Positions 53,401-56,724 of a stretch of DNA of 64,000 nucleotides are shown one piece after another. The stretch is taken from assembly GCA_005784505.1 (NCBI GenBank), contig VCAZ01000246.1:124001-188000 (forward strand), read 5' to 3'. The stretch is from Bagarius yarrelli (lineage: Eukaryota > Chordata > Actinopteri > Siluriformes > Sisoridae). The first letter of the stretch is position 1, and the number at the start of each line of letters is the position of its first letter. The notes under the pieces are model-generated. The model was not told the origin of the DNA. It was given only the letters and a program-made list of their open reading frames with translations, and did not search any database. Position numbers and translations under genes: made by a program.

Positions 53401-55281
53401 TATAGAAGCAGCTTTTCCATGTCAGGAAGTTATGTACTATATCACTCAACATAAACTGAGAAAACATTTTTCAGCATAACTTCATTTTTAAGTAATTAAT
53501 TATCTAGTGTGTTAGCAGCGAATGACTGTGTTTTTTTATTTATTTATAAGCAAGATGAATAATCCTATGCCTTTTTAAAAAATCTTTGCCTTTTATTTAT
53601 TTATTCTAAAATTAATCTTAACACTTTTCACATTGAACAGAACCATATTCGAAATCATGATGGACCTCATAGCCTGAAGGAAGCAGCAGGGGGATGTACC
53701 CAGGTATCGGTCAGCCCAATTGGAACCCAGCAGGTGACTTTCAATTCACAGGATGGTGACAAAAATGTGAATAAGCAGCCCAGTGCCGGGTTTGTGGAGG
53801 GGAGCAGCGGCCTGTGTTTCATCCCAGATCCTACCAACTTTCTGCCGGCGAGGACACAGCGGGAGAAAACTGATGAGGACGGATATGTGGCGCTTAGAAA
53901 GGACAACAGCTTGACAGGTATAGAGAATCTTTTTTTCTGGGTAAAGAAATGTATTATCCAGTTCCCCATTTGAGTGGAACATTTGATTTGGTTCCTTGGA
54001 AACCTAATTTATAAGGCTACAAACAATATTTTTAACACAGTAGATTGTCACAGGGAAACCTGTACATTCTAAACATTATAATAACATATTAGCATAAAAG
54101 CCATTTTTGACCAGGCATCACCAAACTATGTCCTGGAGGACCAGTGTCCTGCAAAGTTTATTCTAACCATAATCAAACACACCTGGACCAACTAATCATG
54201 GTCTTGCTAGGTAGACTTGAAACAATTGTGATAAGGCCCAAGTCTGGTGACACCTGTTTCAGACAAAAGTGTGTTTCCACTATCGTTTGGGGAACAAACA
54301 CATATGGGTATGATGACTTTGAGAAAGCATAGCATAAATAGGTTAATAGCATTGAACCCATGGATTTTGTATTAAAAAACAGCATGCTCTTATTTGGTTT
54401 TATGGCAGTGGTGTATTGCTTTGTCTTTTTATCTTTTTAGATCAACAGAATGCTGTTGAAGAAAACCCTTTTGTGACACTAAGGAAAAATGTAGAAATTC
54501 CAGCAATGGACAACCCAGCATACCACAGCACATTTGATGGAGCACCCAAAGTTGAAAAATCTAATACTGAACCTGTTTATCTTAATACTTTTCAAAACAA
54601 AGGCAATATAAACAAAGCGATTCTGAAGAAATATGAGCATTCTGCTCCATCACAGTTAACAACAACAGCCAGCACATCTATTAGTCACGCACCACTAACC
54701 ACACAGGCAAAAGGAGGACGATCCCATTACAACAGCCAAGGAGCACATGTTCATTTCTCGATTCCACCAGTTCATCAACCTCAAAGTGAACCAATTCACC
54801 ACAATGTCCATCATACACATTCAGCCCATGGTTTCATGTAAATCCTAACAAATTTGTATCCTCAAATCAGACTTGCCTTGTAAATCACCAAGTCCAGCCT
54901 GGTCCCGCAGATCCACTTATCCATATGGCAAAATCTATAGCTGCTGGTAAAAGTGGACTCTCAGGCCATTTGATCCACTCAGGCAGCATTACCCAACCAG
55001 TTCAACCTGGAATGGTCTTGTTGGACAAGAAATACTGGAAGACATTTGACAACCCAGAGTACTGGCAACATAGTCTTCCGCTCAAAGCCTCCCAGGGGAA
55101 TCTTCATAGCTCCTCCCAGAGCTGCCATTCAAGCCTCTATAGACAAAGTGTAAGCAAGCAAAATGGCTGTGTCCGGTCTAGTGTTCCCAAAAACCCAGAG
55201 TATAATCCCGAATCTGAAGCCATGAGGCCAGCAACAAATTTGCCTCCCCCACCATACCGCCAGAGAAACACTGTAGTGTAA
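19107..55281 (+). CDS. erbb4: ERBB4-type receptor tyrosine kinase (multi-exon gene, 5' exon missing)
   Basis: Neuregulin/EGF-family receptor at the plasma membrane. The order seen is domain I (exons 2-4), cysteine-rich domain II with dimerisation arm (5-8), domain III (9-12), cysteine-rich domain IV (13-15), juxtamembrane (16), transmembrane (17), kinase (18-24) and tail (25-28). It is called ERBB4 because of blocks such as [55 protein letters not shown] and the end PPPPYRQRNTVV. Teleosts keep two copies (erbb4a, erbb4b); I cannot say which this is. Catalytic HRD reads HRN and the alpha-C Glu is Met, as at the ERBB3 pseudokinase positions. Frame breaks of one base occur in exons 12, 18 and 28, and exon 22 lacks an AG acceptor. 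The coordinates span introns; exons are listed separately with human numbering. Family assignment is near certain; functional state is open. Confidence 0.95.
19690..19905 (-). repeat. SINE family B-like copy
   Basis: Plus strand reads 'caccctggacagggtagcat', 'agcacaaattcatacttgca', 'tgcaagtctttaggggaaac' and 'cggaggactctgaggacata', the reverse of a teleost SINE tail region. Confidence 0.65.
21050..21180 (+). repeat. SINE family A copy
   Basis: 'tagcacagtggttaaggtgt', 'cagggtttgattcccagtac' and 'ccccaattgctcag'. Confidence 0.8.
21300..21483 (-). repeat. SINE family A copy
   Basis: Full-length reverse copy: 'gcatgtgtccttatcccgaa', 'gttaagggccttgcttaggg', 'gggtggtgctgggg', 'ccaacaccttcaccactaag'. 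It sits head to tail opposite the copy at 21050, making a potential 130-bp-arm inverted pair. Confidence 0.85.
22533..22713 (+). repeat. SINE family A copy next to exon 3
   Basis: 'aagtggtagcccggtagtta', 'ttgatccctagcaccaccaa', 'gcaaggcccttaacactgaa' and tail 'gtcactctggataaaaaaag'. It ends about 55 bases before the exon 3 acceptor, close to the branch-point zone. Confidence 0.85.
22769..22955 (+). CDS. erbb4: erbb4 exon 3: domain I
   Basis: Acceptor 'caaacag', donor 'accg|gtacc'. Phase 0 in, phase 1 out. Encodes SIREVTGYVLVALNQFDYLP, LENLRIIRGAKLYEGRYALA and IFLNYRRDDHVGLRQLGLNN, nearly identical to human ERBB4 (VREVTGYVLVALNQF, NLRIIRGTKLYEDRYALAI). A beta-helix repeat of the leucine-rich L domain. 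Confidence 0.97.
22956..25111. other. Intron 3, rich in degenerate (ATCC)n tracts
   Basis: Imperfect 'atccatccatcc' tracts lie at about 22998-23060, 23150-23200, 23440-23475, 24185-24265, 24358-24420, 24485-24530 and 24605-24660. Two of the blocks (24270-24350 and 24530-24610) repeat 'cattcgt(t)aattctgtaag' and 'acatacaaccat', so the array seems to have grown by segmental duplication. Nothing is recognised at 23500-24170. Confidence 0.8.
25112..25246 (+). CDS. erbb4: erbb4 exon 4: domain I end
   Basis: 135 bp, the family length. Acceptor 'gtgccag', donor 'tcgt|gtgagt'. Phase 1 in and out. Encodes (E)[44 protein letters not shown]. Human ERBB4 reads [27 protein letters not shown]. The junction residue completes a cysteine with exon 5. 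The NNS sequon is a likely glycosylation site. Confidence 0.97.
26035..26350. repeat. Dispersed repeat family D, copy 1
   Basis: Shares 'ccgccatgttgatat.gtcacatg', 'gatgataaacgagt', 'cgggatcatg' and nearby words with 29535-30030 in the same order and orientation. Probably a non-autonomous DNA transposon; ends not determined. Confidence 0.6.
27241..27287. repeat. (CA)n microsatellite
   Basis: About 23 CA units. Confidence 0.95.
27455..27520 (+). CDS. erbb4: erbb4 exon 5: start of cysteine-rich domain II
   Basis: 66 bp (EGFR 69). Acceptor 'ttaacag', donor 'tct|gtgagt'. Encodes (C)KRCHRYCNGRCWGPHEDQCQI, matching human [22 protein letters not shown]. The cysteine pattern is kept. Confidence 0.97.
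27521..30293. other. Intron 5
   Basis: 2.8 kb. Mostly AT-rich with no recognised content at 27521-28990. A hAT-like end 'tagggatggaccgatttatc' lies near 29000. It holds repeat family D copy 2 with TA runs, and a micro-duplication of the exon 6 acceptor at its 3' end. ORFs at 28464 and 29213 show no known domain and no splice context. Confidence 0.75.
29535..30030. repeat. Dispersed repeat family D, copy 2, invaded by (TA)n
   Basis: Same ordered words as the copy at 26035. A perfect TA microsatellite (about 29663-29733) with 'cagtgtgtcacagaagtgag' lies inside; 'cacagaagtgagtacacccc' is typical of a Tc1-like transposon end, so a further element may be nested here. Confidence 0.55.
30294..30412 (+). 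CDS. erbb4: erbb4 exon 6: domain II
   Basis: 119 bp, exactly the family length. Acceptor 'gtgtcag', donor 'ttc|gtacgt'. Encodes (L)TKTVCADQCDSRCFSPFVSD and [19 protein letters not shown]; human ERBB4 reads [39 protein letters not shown]. All cysteines kept. Confidence 0.97.
30413..31720. other. Intron 6
   Basis: Has a TA microsatellite at 30563-30606, a SINE A head fragment at about 30918-30992 ('gcgtagtggttaagtagttg'), and a long hairpin at 31320-31570 listed separately. Confidence 0.8.
31320..31570. mobile_element. Long inverted repeat (about 95-bp arms), MITE-like
   Basis: The left arm (31320-31418) contains 'gttagaaatgctttgctg' and 'acaaagactatgaacactgt'; the right arm (31467-31570) contains 'acagtgttcatagtctttgt' and 'agcaaagcatttctaac'. 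The loop of about 50 bases repeats 'agttagactatgg'. Lies in intron 6, about 150 bases before exon 7. Confidence 0.85.
31721..31862 (+). CDS. erbb4: erbb4 exon 7: domain II with dimerisation arm
   Basis: 142 bp, family length. Acceptor 'tgttgcag', donor 'ccgt|gtaagt'. Encodes ACTNFNDSGACVTQCPQPFI, YNSTSFQLDHNPNAKYTYGA and FCVKKCP. The arm loop (YNSTSFQLDHNPNAKYTYG) matches human YNPTTFQLEHNFNAKYTYG, so receptor pairing surfaces look intact. YNST is a new N-glycosylation sequon compared with human YNPT. Confidence 0.97.
31863..32412. other. Intron 7
   Basis: 550 bases; nothing recognised. The minus-strand ORFs here and over exon 8 lack any domain. Confidence 0.8.
32413..32526 (+). CDS. erbb4: erbb4 exon 8: end of domain II
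   Basis: 114 bp. Acceptor 'ttcctctag', donor 'aaag|gtgtgc'. Encodes (Y)[37 protein letters not shown]; human [38 protein letters not shown]. Confidence 0.97.
32527..35872. other. Intron 8, mostly a DIRS-like element
   Basis: 3.3 kb, of which 2.9 kb is the inverted-terminal-repeat element listed next. The remainder (32527-32729 and 35607-35872) shows nothing recognised. Confidence 0.85.
32730..35606 (+). mobile_element. DIRS-like retrotransposon remnant with inverted terminal repeats
   Basis: About 48-bp inverted ends: left 'gtaacatcatcgaccaggaa' (32730) and right, reverse-complemented, 'gtgacatcatctaccaggaa' (ending 35606), both continuing into 'gctatataaacac'. Inside, decayed frames give an RT fragment (SLSPCTFTKFIDAVLTP near 33897-33950), RNase H-like CTDNISAVAYINHQRGAR near 34580-34635, a DLLSRQG-like 'ILARQGLG' block near 34705-34740 and a tyrosine-recombinase C-terminus (ICKAVGRATPYTFVRFYNLN near 35312-35375). 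The order RT, RNase H, YR and the inverted ends fit the DIRS order. Frame breaks show it is dead. Confidence 0.75.
35873..35999 (+). CDS. erbb4: erbb4 exon 9: start of domain III
   Basis: 127 bp, family length. Acceptor 'tattcaag', donor 'aagg|gtgagg'. Encodes (V)[38 protein letters not shown] and GIKG; human [43 protein letters not shown]. Confidence 0.97.
36000..36740. other. Intron 9, with interstitial telomeric tract
   Basis: T/G-rich intron holding the TTAGGG tract listed next. Confidence 0.85.
36355..36497. repeat. Interstitial telomeric repeat (TTAGGG)n
   Basis: About 140 bases of 'gggtta' units, first alternating with the variant 'aggagtaagggtta' (at least four times), then a run of about eight perfect units before a single 'gggttatgg' variant. 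G-rich strand is the gene's sense strand, so the nascent transcript would carry UUAGGG repeats. Confidence 0.95.
36741..36814 (+). CDS. erbb4: erbb4 exon 10: domain III
   Basis: 74 bp, family length. Acceptor 'catggcag', donor 'acag|gtgagc'. Encodes (G)[24 protein letters not shown]; human [25 protein letters not shown]. Confidence 0.97.
36815..40410. other. Intron 10
   Basis: 3.6 kb. 36900-37900 is strongly T/G-biased ('ttttgtgtt'-like words) with overlapping low-complexity ORFs. 37960-39110 shows nothing recognised. 39117-40336 is the minisatellite listed separately, ending about 75 bases before exon 11. Confidence 0.85.
39117..40336. repeat. Minisatellite, 32-bp unit, about 38 copies
   Basis: The unit is 'gaacagtacagtagaacagt' followed by 'aaccga(c/g)tgcag', 32 bases. 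The main variants are AACCGAC/AACCGAG and ACAGTAA/ACAATAA. Some copies are truncated or shuffled, mostly at 39420-39660 and 39895-40080; 40080-40336 is the most regular. On the minus strand all three frames are open, giving long spurious ORFs of up to 250 codons. Confidence 0.97.
40411..40501 (+). CDS. erbb4: erbb4 exon 11: domain III
   Basis: 91 bp, family length. Acceptor 'cggtttcag', donor 'atag|gtaaga'. Encodes (G)[29 protein letters not shown]; human [30 protein letters not shown]. NMT sequon kept. Confidence 0.97.
40722..40912 (+). repeat. SINE family A copy
   Basis: 'gtggcttagtggtcaaggtg', 'ccggggttcgattccaagca', 'ccccaattgctcag', 'ctccctggataaggacgtct'. One of the best-kept copies. 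Confidence 0.9.
41558..41704 (+). repeat. SINE family A copy, 5'-truncated
   Basis: 'gggttcagttctcagcacca', 'gcaaggcccttaaaaaattt' and 'gtcactctggataaagggcg'. Confidence 0.8.
42027..42126. repeat. Perfect 42-bp inverted repeat with 16-base loop
   Basis: The left arm (42027-42068) includes 'aaggtcattcgaggatctta'; the right arm (42085-42126) ends 'taagatcctcgaatgacctt'. I see no mismatch. Lies inside intron 11 and would fold in the pre-mRNA. Confidence 0.92.
42254..42520 (+). repeat. SINE family B copy, 5'-truncated
   Basis: 'gtatgttctccctgtgcttg', 'actccgggttctccggtttc', 'gtgatggactggtgacctgt', 'ccagcagatccccgtgaccc' and a trailing 'aatgaatgaatg' run. Confidence 0.85.
42894..43095 (+). CDS. 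erbb4: erbb4 exon 12: end of domain III, with a 1-base frame break
   Basis: Acceptor 'ccctttag', donor 'tgcg|gtgag'. The first part reads GISLLILKQRWIRSLSFQSL, QEISAGNVYISNNSQLCFYH, MLNWTQIFS. The homologous continuation (QRALLSNNKETQQC) is in another frame from about 43050. The exon is 202 bp while 200 or 203 would keep phase, so one base seems lost, most simply from the T run at 43034-43039. As written, a TGA follows at 43066-43068. Exon 13 needs phase 1 at the exon end, which the shifted frame supplies. Confidence 0.93.
43096..45054. other. Intron 12
   Basis: 2.0 kb. A hAT-like element is possible at about 43245-43899 ('tattagtggcgggccttgca' against 'ctgccactgctaat'). It also has a CA run (44654-44690), a TG run (44793-44834) and a TTTC run (44929-45006). 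The rest is unrecognised; the + ORFs at 43381 and 44351 have no domain. Confidence 0.7.
44929..45006. repeat. (TTTC)n microsatellite
   Basis: About 18 'tttc' units, slightly interrupted, about 50 bases before exon 13. Confidence 0.95.
45055..45187 (+). CDS. erbb4: erbb4 exon 13: start of domain IV
   Basis: 133 bp, family length. Acceptor 'gttttacag', donor 'acgg|gtcagt', with a (TG)n tract starting eight bases into the intron. Encodes (V)KEQRVCDQLCSEAGCWGPGP, KQCVSCRFYSRGKTCVKSCN, LYHG; human [43 protein letters not shown]. The ERBB4-like 'LCS..GCWGPGP' block is plain. Confidence 0.97.
45188..45288. other. Intron 13, 101 bp, over half (TG)n
   Basis: A TG microsatellite at about 45196-45252 fills the space just after the donor. 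Minimal-length intron. Confidence 0.95.
45289..45382 (+). CDS. erbb4: erbb4 exon 14: domain IV
   Basis: 94 bp. Acceptor 'gtgtttcag', donor 'cca|gtaaga'. Encodes (G)DVREFINGSVCVECDHQCEK, AGDKTLTCHGP; human [31 protein letters not shown]. Confidence 0.97.
45383..47415. other. Intron 14 with a giant polypyrimidine tract
   Basis: 45383-45920 holds nothing recognised. From about 45930 to the exon 15 acceptor the sense strand is almost only C and T. Confidence 0.9.
45930..47414. repeat. (CT)n / polypyrimidine tract, about 1.48 kb
   Basis: 'tctctctctc', 'ccctctc' and 'tttctctc' words with few purines. Small mixed islands occur at about 46650-46720, 46770-46830 and 47265-47300. It runs directly into the acceptor 'tttctctccag' of exon 15. 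The long + and - ORFs here (up to 307 codons, Ser/Leu- or Arg/Glu-only) are composition artefacts. Confidence 0.97.
47416..47570 (+). CDS. erbb4: erbb4 exon 15: domain IV end
   Basis: 155 bp. Acceptor 'ctccag', donor 'cagg|gtaact' (reading 'caggg|g' is also possible). Encodes [52 protein letters not shown]; human [52 protein letters not shown]. Confidence 0.97.
47571..47874. other. Intron 15
   Basis: 304 bases, AT-rich, with repeated 'ttgattgattaattg' words at 47680-47860. No JM-a exon is seen here. Confidence 0.9.
47875..47919 (+). CDS. erbb4: erbb4 exon 16: JM-b-type juxtamembrane exon
   Basis: 45 bp, the length of the human JM-b exon as I recall it. Acceptor 'tctttttag', donor 'acag|gtgcga'. 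Encodes (G)CTGSHIQDCIGFLD, matching human JM-b CIGSSIEDCIGLMD and not JM-a (NGPTSHDCIYYPWTG). JM-b receptors are known not to be shed by ADAM17/TACE. The donor is usable but not ideal. This is the only intact juxtamembrane exon I see. Confidence 0.93.
47920..48114. other. Intron 16, possible JM-a exon relic
   Basis: 195 bases. A segment at about 47945-48000 can be read as VYDNSTWNSSTSCQHA, which resembles the JM-a pattern YYPWTGHSTLPQHA in order (Y, W, ST, QHA), and 'caacatgca' matches the human 3' edge of that exon. No donor follows and the upstream acceptor phase does not fit, so it is not a usable exon as it stands. Confidence 0.35.
48115..48247 (+). CDS. erbb4: erbb4 exon 17: transmembrane segment and basic juxtamembrane
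   Basis: 133 bp. Acceptor 'ttttttag', donor 'gag|gtgaga'. Encodes (S)TPLIIAGMIVGLFVVVIIA, LGVAIYLRRSRIKKKRALRR, FLDTE. About 23 hydrophobic residues form the membrane helix. The small-residue motif is AGMIVG where human has AAGVIGG. RRSRIKKKRALRRF keeps the basic stretch that acts as stop-transfer and, in mammals, as nuclear-localisation signal. Confidence 0.97.
48248..48381. other. Intron 17
   Basis: 134 bases, nothing of note. Confidence 0.9.
48382..48503 (+). CDS. erbb4: erbb4 exon 18: kinase N-lobe start, with a 1-base frame break
   Basis: 122 bp where the family has 123. Acceptor 'ttgatcag', donor 'aag|gtaaat'. It begins LLEPLT, and continues in another frame as GGALNQAQLRLLKETELKRV, KILGSGNFGTVFK. 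One base is missing around 48400-48404 ('actgcactgg'). As written, a TGA occurs at 48415-48417. The Gly loop is GSGNFG (human GSGAFG): the three glycines are kept. Confidence 0.95.
48504..48601. other. Intron 18
   Basis: 98 bases, AT-rich. Confidence 0.95.
48602..48700 (+). CDS. erbb4: erbb4 exon 19: kinase N-lobe, ATP-binding lysine
   Basis: 99 bp, family length. Acceptor 'ttttatcag', donor 'gat|gtgagt'. Encodes GVWIPEGESVKIPVAVKVLS, ETSGPKANAKFMD. The beta-3 lysine (AVK, codon 48650-48652) is kept. Human reads [33 protein letters not shown]. Confidence 0.98.
48701..49599. other. Intron 19
   Basis: 899 bases, AT-rich, nothing recognised. Ends 'attcttctcaacag'. Confidence 0.9.
49600..49785 (+). 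CDS. erbb4: erbb4 exon 20: alpha-C helix and hinge, alpha-C Glu replaced by Met
   Basis: 186 bp, exactly the family length, so the start is secure. Encodes [62 protein letters not shown]. Human ERBB4 begins [20 protein letters not shown]. The first residue is the alpha-C Glu that pairs with the beta-3 lysine in active kinases; here it is Met (atg, 49600-49602). ERBB3 has His there. The gatekeeper region (QLVTQLMP) and hinge are normal. Confidence 0.98.
49786..50918. other. Intron 20, with an unrecognised non-AT-rich stretch
   Basis: About 50100-50780 is less AT-rich and keeps fairly long open frames on the minus strand (for example 50112-50543, 143 codons, and 50440-50664). I recognise no domain. 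It may be a decayed mobile element; no terminal repeats found. Confidence 0.5.
50919..51074 (+). CDS. erbb4: erbb4 exon 21: catalytic loop (HRN) and DFG
   Basis: 156 bp, family length. Acceptor 'attaacag', donor 'aag|gtcaga' (weak). Encodes [52 protein letters not shown]. Human reads [45 protein letters not shown]. The catalytic base Asp is Asn (aac, 50958-50960), as in ERBB3. The Mg-binding Asn of AARN and the DFG Asp (51012-51014) remain. DFGLAR reads DFGLVH. The activation-loop Tyr is kept. Confidence 0.98.
51075..51173 (+). other. erbb4: Intron 21: 99 bp, in frame, stop-free, no AG at the expected acceptor
   Basis: The donor is 'gtcaga'. At the position where family exon 22 begins, the last two intron bases (51172-51173) are TG. 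The interval is 33 codons without a stop in the receptor frame, so an unspliced message would read through with a 33-residue insert in the activation loop. The nearest downstream AG (51184-51185) would remove four residues (MSIK) and stay in frame. Confidence 0.85.
51174..51249 (+). CDS. erbb4: erbb4 exon 22: activation segment end and alpha-F start
   Basis: By homology 76 bp, exactly the family length, ending at donor 'atg|gtaaga'. Encodes [25 protein letters not shown](G); human [26 protein letters not shown]. The start is set by homology only because no AG precedes it; a spliced exon may instead start at 51186. The ALE motif and the alpha-F Asp are kept. Confidence 0.9.
51250..51333. other. 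Intron 22
   Basis: 84 bases, ends 'ttattttag'. Confidence 0.95.
51334..51480 (+). CDS. erbb4: erbb4 exon 23: kinase C-lobe
   Basis: 147 bp, family length; donor 'aaat|gtgagt'. Encodes (G)[48 protein letters not shown]; human [48 protein letters not shown]. Confidence 0.98.
51826..52012 (-). repeat. SINE family A copy
   Basis: 'ggcagacgccattatccata', 'gcgacttacatttatcctgc', 'tggtggtgccgggaattaaa'; reverse orientation. Confidence 0.85.
52022..52291. mobile_element. hAT-like MITE
   Basis: The left end 'caggggtgggcagcccatgt' and the right end, reverse-complemented, 'cagtggtgggcaacacatgt' match, and both arms continue into 'gttttccaactatcct'. 270 bp, no ORF. Target duplications are not evident. 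Confidence 0.75.
52872..52969 (+). CDS. erbb4: erbb4 exon 24: kinase C-lobe end
   Basis: 98 bp, family length. Acceptor 'acctcaag', donor 'cag|gtgtgt'. Encodes (C)[32 protein letters not shown]; human [33 protein letters not shown]. Confidence 0.98.
52970..53063. other. Intron 24
   Basis: 94 bases. Confidence 0.95.
53064..53198 (+). CDS. erbb4: erbb4 exon 25: start of C-tail, lacking the PPxY block
   Basis: 135 bp. Acceptor 'tgtctcag', donor 'aaaa|gtgtgt'. Encodes GDDCMNVPSPSHSKFFQSLL, EDDDWEEFLDAEEFFGPRAC, SSRTK; human [38 protein letters not shown] followed by AFNIPPPIYTSRARIDSNR. The acidic kinase-tail segment is kept, but the tyrosine of AEEY is Phe and the PPPIY WW-binding motif is absent. 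Confidence 0.95.
53199..53640. other. Intron 25, no CYT-1 exon seen
   Basis: 442 bases. In mammals the optional 48-bp CYT-1 exon (PI3-kinase and second PPxY site, SPPPAYTPM) lies between these exons. I find no equivalent here, so the gene appears to encode CYT-2-like tails only. Confidence 0.7.
53641..53917 (+). CDS. erbb4: erbb4 exon 27: C-tail
   Basis: 277 bp. Acceptor 'cattgaacag', donor 'acag|gtatag'. Encodes NHIRNHDGPHSLKEAAGG... to FIPDPTNFLPARTQREKTDE, DGYVALRKDNSLT. Its end corresponds to human [28 protein letters not shown]; the tyrosine of DGY is kept. The middle is diverged and shorter than in human. Confidence 0.93.
53918..54440. other. Intron 27 with hAT-like MITE
   Basis: 523 bases. 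54108-54258 reads 'aggcatcaccaaactatgtc', 'ctggaggaccagtgtcctgc', 'aatcaaacacacctggacca' and 'gtctggtgacacctg', the pattern of a common fish hAT MITE. Confidence 0.75.
54441..55281 (+). CDS. erbb4: erbb4 exon 28: C-tail end, with a 1-base frame break
   Basis: Acceptor 'tctttttag'. The first part encodes (D)QQNAVEENPFVTLRKN, DNPAYHS, EPVYLNTFQNKGN and a His/Ser/Thr-rich stretch that stops at TAA 54839-54841. The conserved ERBB4 end is in another frame, open from 54790: KKYWKTFDNPEYWQHSLPLK, QNGCVRSSVPKNPEY, PPPPYRQRNTVV, stop 55279-55281. Adding one base near 54825-54838 would join them; I saw no phase-compatible intron. The lost part holds a PPxY, NPEY phosphosites and the C-terminal PDZ ligand (NTVV). 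The insert between EPVYLNTF and FDNPEYW is longer than in human. Confidence 0.93.
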
Positions 55282-56061
55282 CATGAGAGTCATCCATGTT
55301 TTTCAGAGCCTGATTCCATGACCAGCAGGCAATTCTTCTACAATCTTTCCTGAATGATTACCAAACTTTTAAATATCCTTAAGTCATCGGAAATACCATT
55401 TCAGTCAGTTATTATTCCAAGTATACTGCCTTTTCCCCTGGCCATTTCTTTATAAGTTCGTGTTTAGCAGTCTTGTCAAGGTTAATGACACTTCCTCAAC
55501 GTTTGTGATGTTGTTGATGATATGGTACTGTTAAAATAAATGGCAAACGTAGACCTTTCAGCCTGGACGTCCTTTGCCAAGAAACACTGTATTGTTTTTT
55601 AAAGGTTGCACACATCATTGGCAAAACTAGCATGTTTAATAGCAAACCTGAATATTAGCCAAATGTGATGCTTTTTATTTACTCTCTGTGAGAGTGTGTC
55701 CAAAGTGCCATATTGACTGATTTATGGATGGTATGTTATTTTCCTCCACATTCCTCCTCTTCTTGCATGTTATGCTACATTTGCTGTTACGCTTATAAAA
55801 TTATTTGTGGGTTTTTTCTAAACAAACCAGGACATCTTTTAAACCTGGAGCGGATGTATGTTGCCCTTGAAAATGGAAACATGTCCTGCAGTCATTGTAA
55901 GACAGATAAATACGGTTGTTTAATAATGTATTCACATCCTCTTTTTTACCTCTATCAAACATACACACATTATTTAACTAGGCTCAGTGTTTTCTTCTGT
56001 CTGGTTTCCTTCTGCTAATGTACAGTTGTCTCTTCTTTTTTGAGAAAAAATATTAAATAAA
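55282..56061 (+). other. erbb4: erbb4 3' UTR (probable)
   Basis: Unique-looking sequence after the stop. Candidate poly-A signals AATAAA are at 55535-55540 and 56056-56061. The true end cannot be fixed from sequence. Confidence 0.6.
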
Positions 56062-56324
56062 TGTCTTATTTAAGGTAACATTTTCTACAAATGTATTGCC
56101 TTTAATATGTTTTCCTGTGTGACTTTGGTTGTTCTGGTTCTTTCCACATCCCTGGGCTATCACATGGCACCCCAAAGTGTTCACCTGTATGTTAGTTTCC
56201 TTACATAACCTTTACTCGTATCCTGGGCAGGTTGTAGTACATTTTCAAAGGTTTACCGTATAGCATGAGTTTCTTGATTTGGTGAAGAATGACGCAGATT
56301 AATGGTTCGGTTTGCATGTTATTC

Positions 56325-56540
56325 ATATATATCTTTATTGTTAATGTCTCCCATCTTAGAAATTTGGGGTCAGAGCGCAGGGTCAGCTATGTTACAGCAT
56401 CCCTGAAGCAGGAATGGTTAAGGGTCAAGCTCAAGGACCCAATGGTGGTTTACTGGCAGTGGTGGGGCTCAACCCCTGGTCTTCCTGGTTTTCCAATCAA
56501 CAACTCAGTGTCTTAACCTTTTAAGCCACCACTGCCCAGT
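56325..56540 (-). repeat. SINE family C copy
   Basis: Plus strand: 'tcccatcttagaaatttggg', 'gtcagagcgcagggtcagct', 'agcatccctgaagcaggaat', 'gggtcaagctcaaggaccca', 'ttttaagccaccactgccc'. Reverse of the copy at 11085. Confidence 0.85.
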
Positions 56541-56724
56541 GGTTACATAGCAAAGGATGGTTAAATGGAAATGTGAATAGAGAATATGTGGTACATCCAC
56601 TGATACTTTAAACTGACTTTACACTGCAGTTTATTATTACTTTATAAAACCATGTCAAATTTATATCAAATATGAAACTAATTAGTTATGTTTTAGCTGC
56701 TGTTGTTCTTGCACTGAAATTACA

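Noticed and set aside
54416..54841. Separate 141-codon gene
   Set aside because: Its first codons are intron; from 54441 it is erbb4 exon 28.
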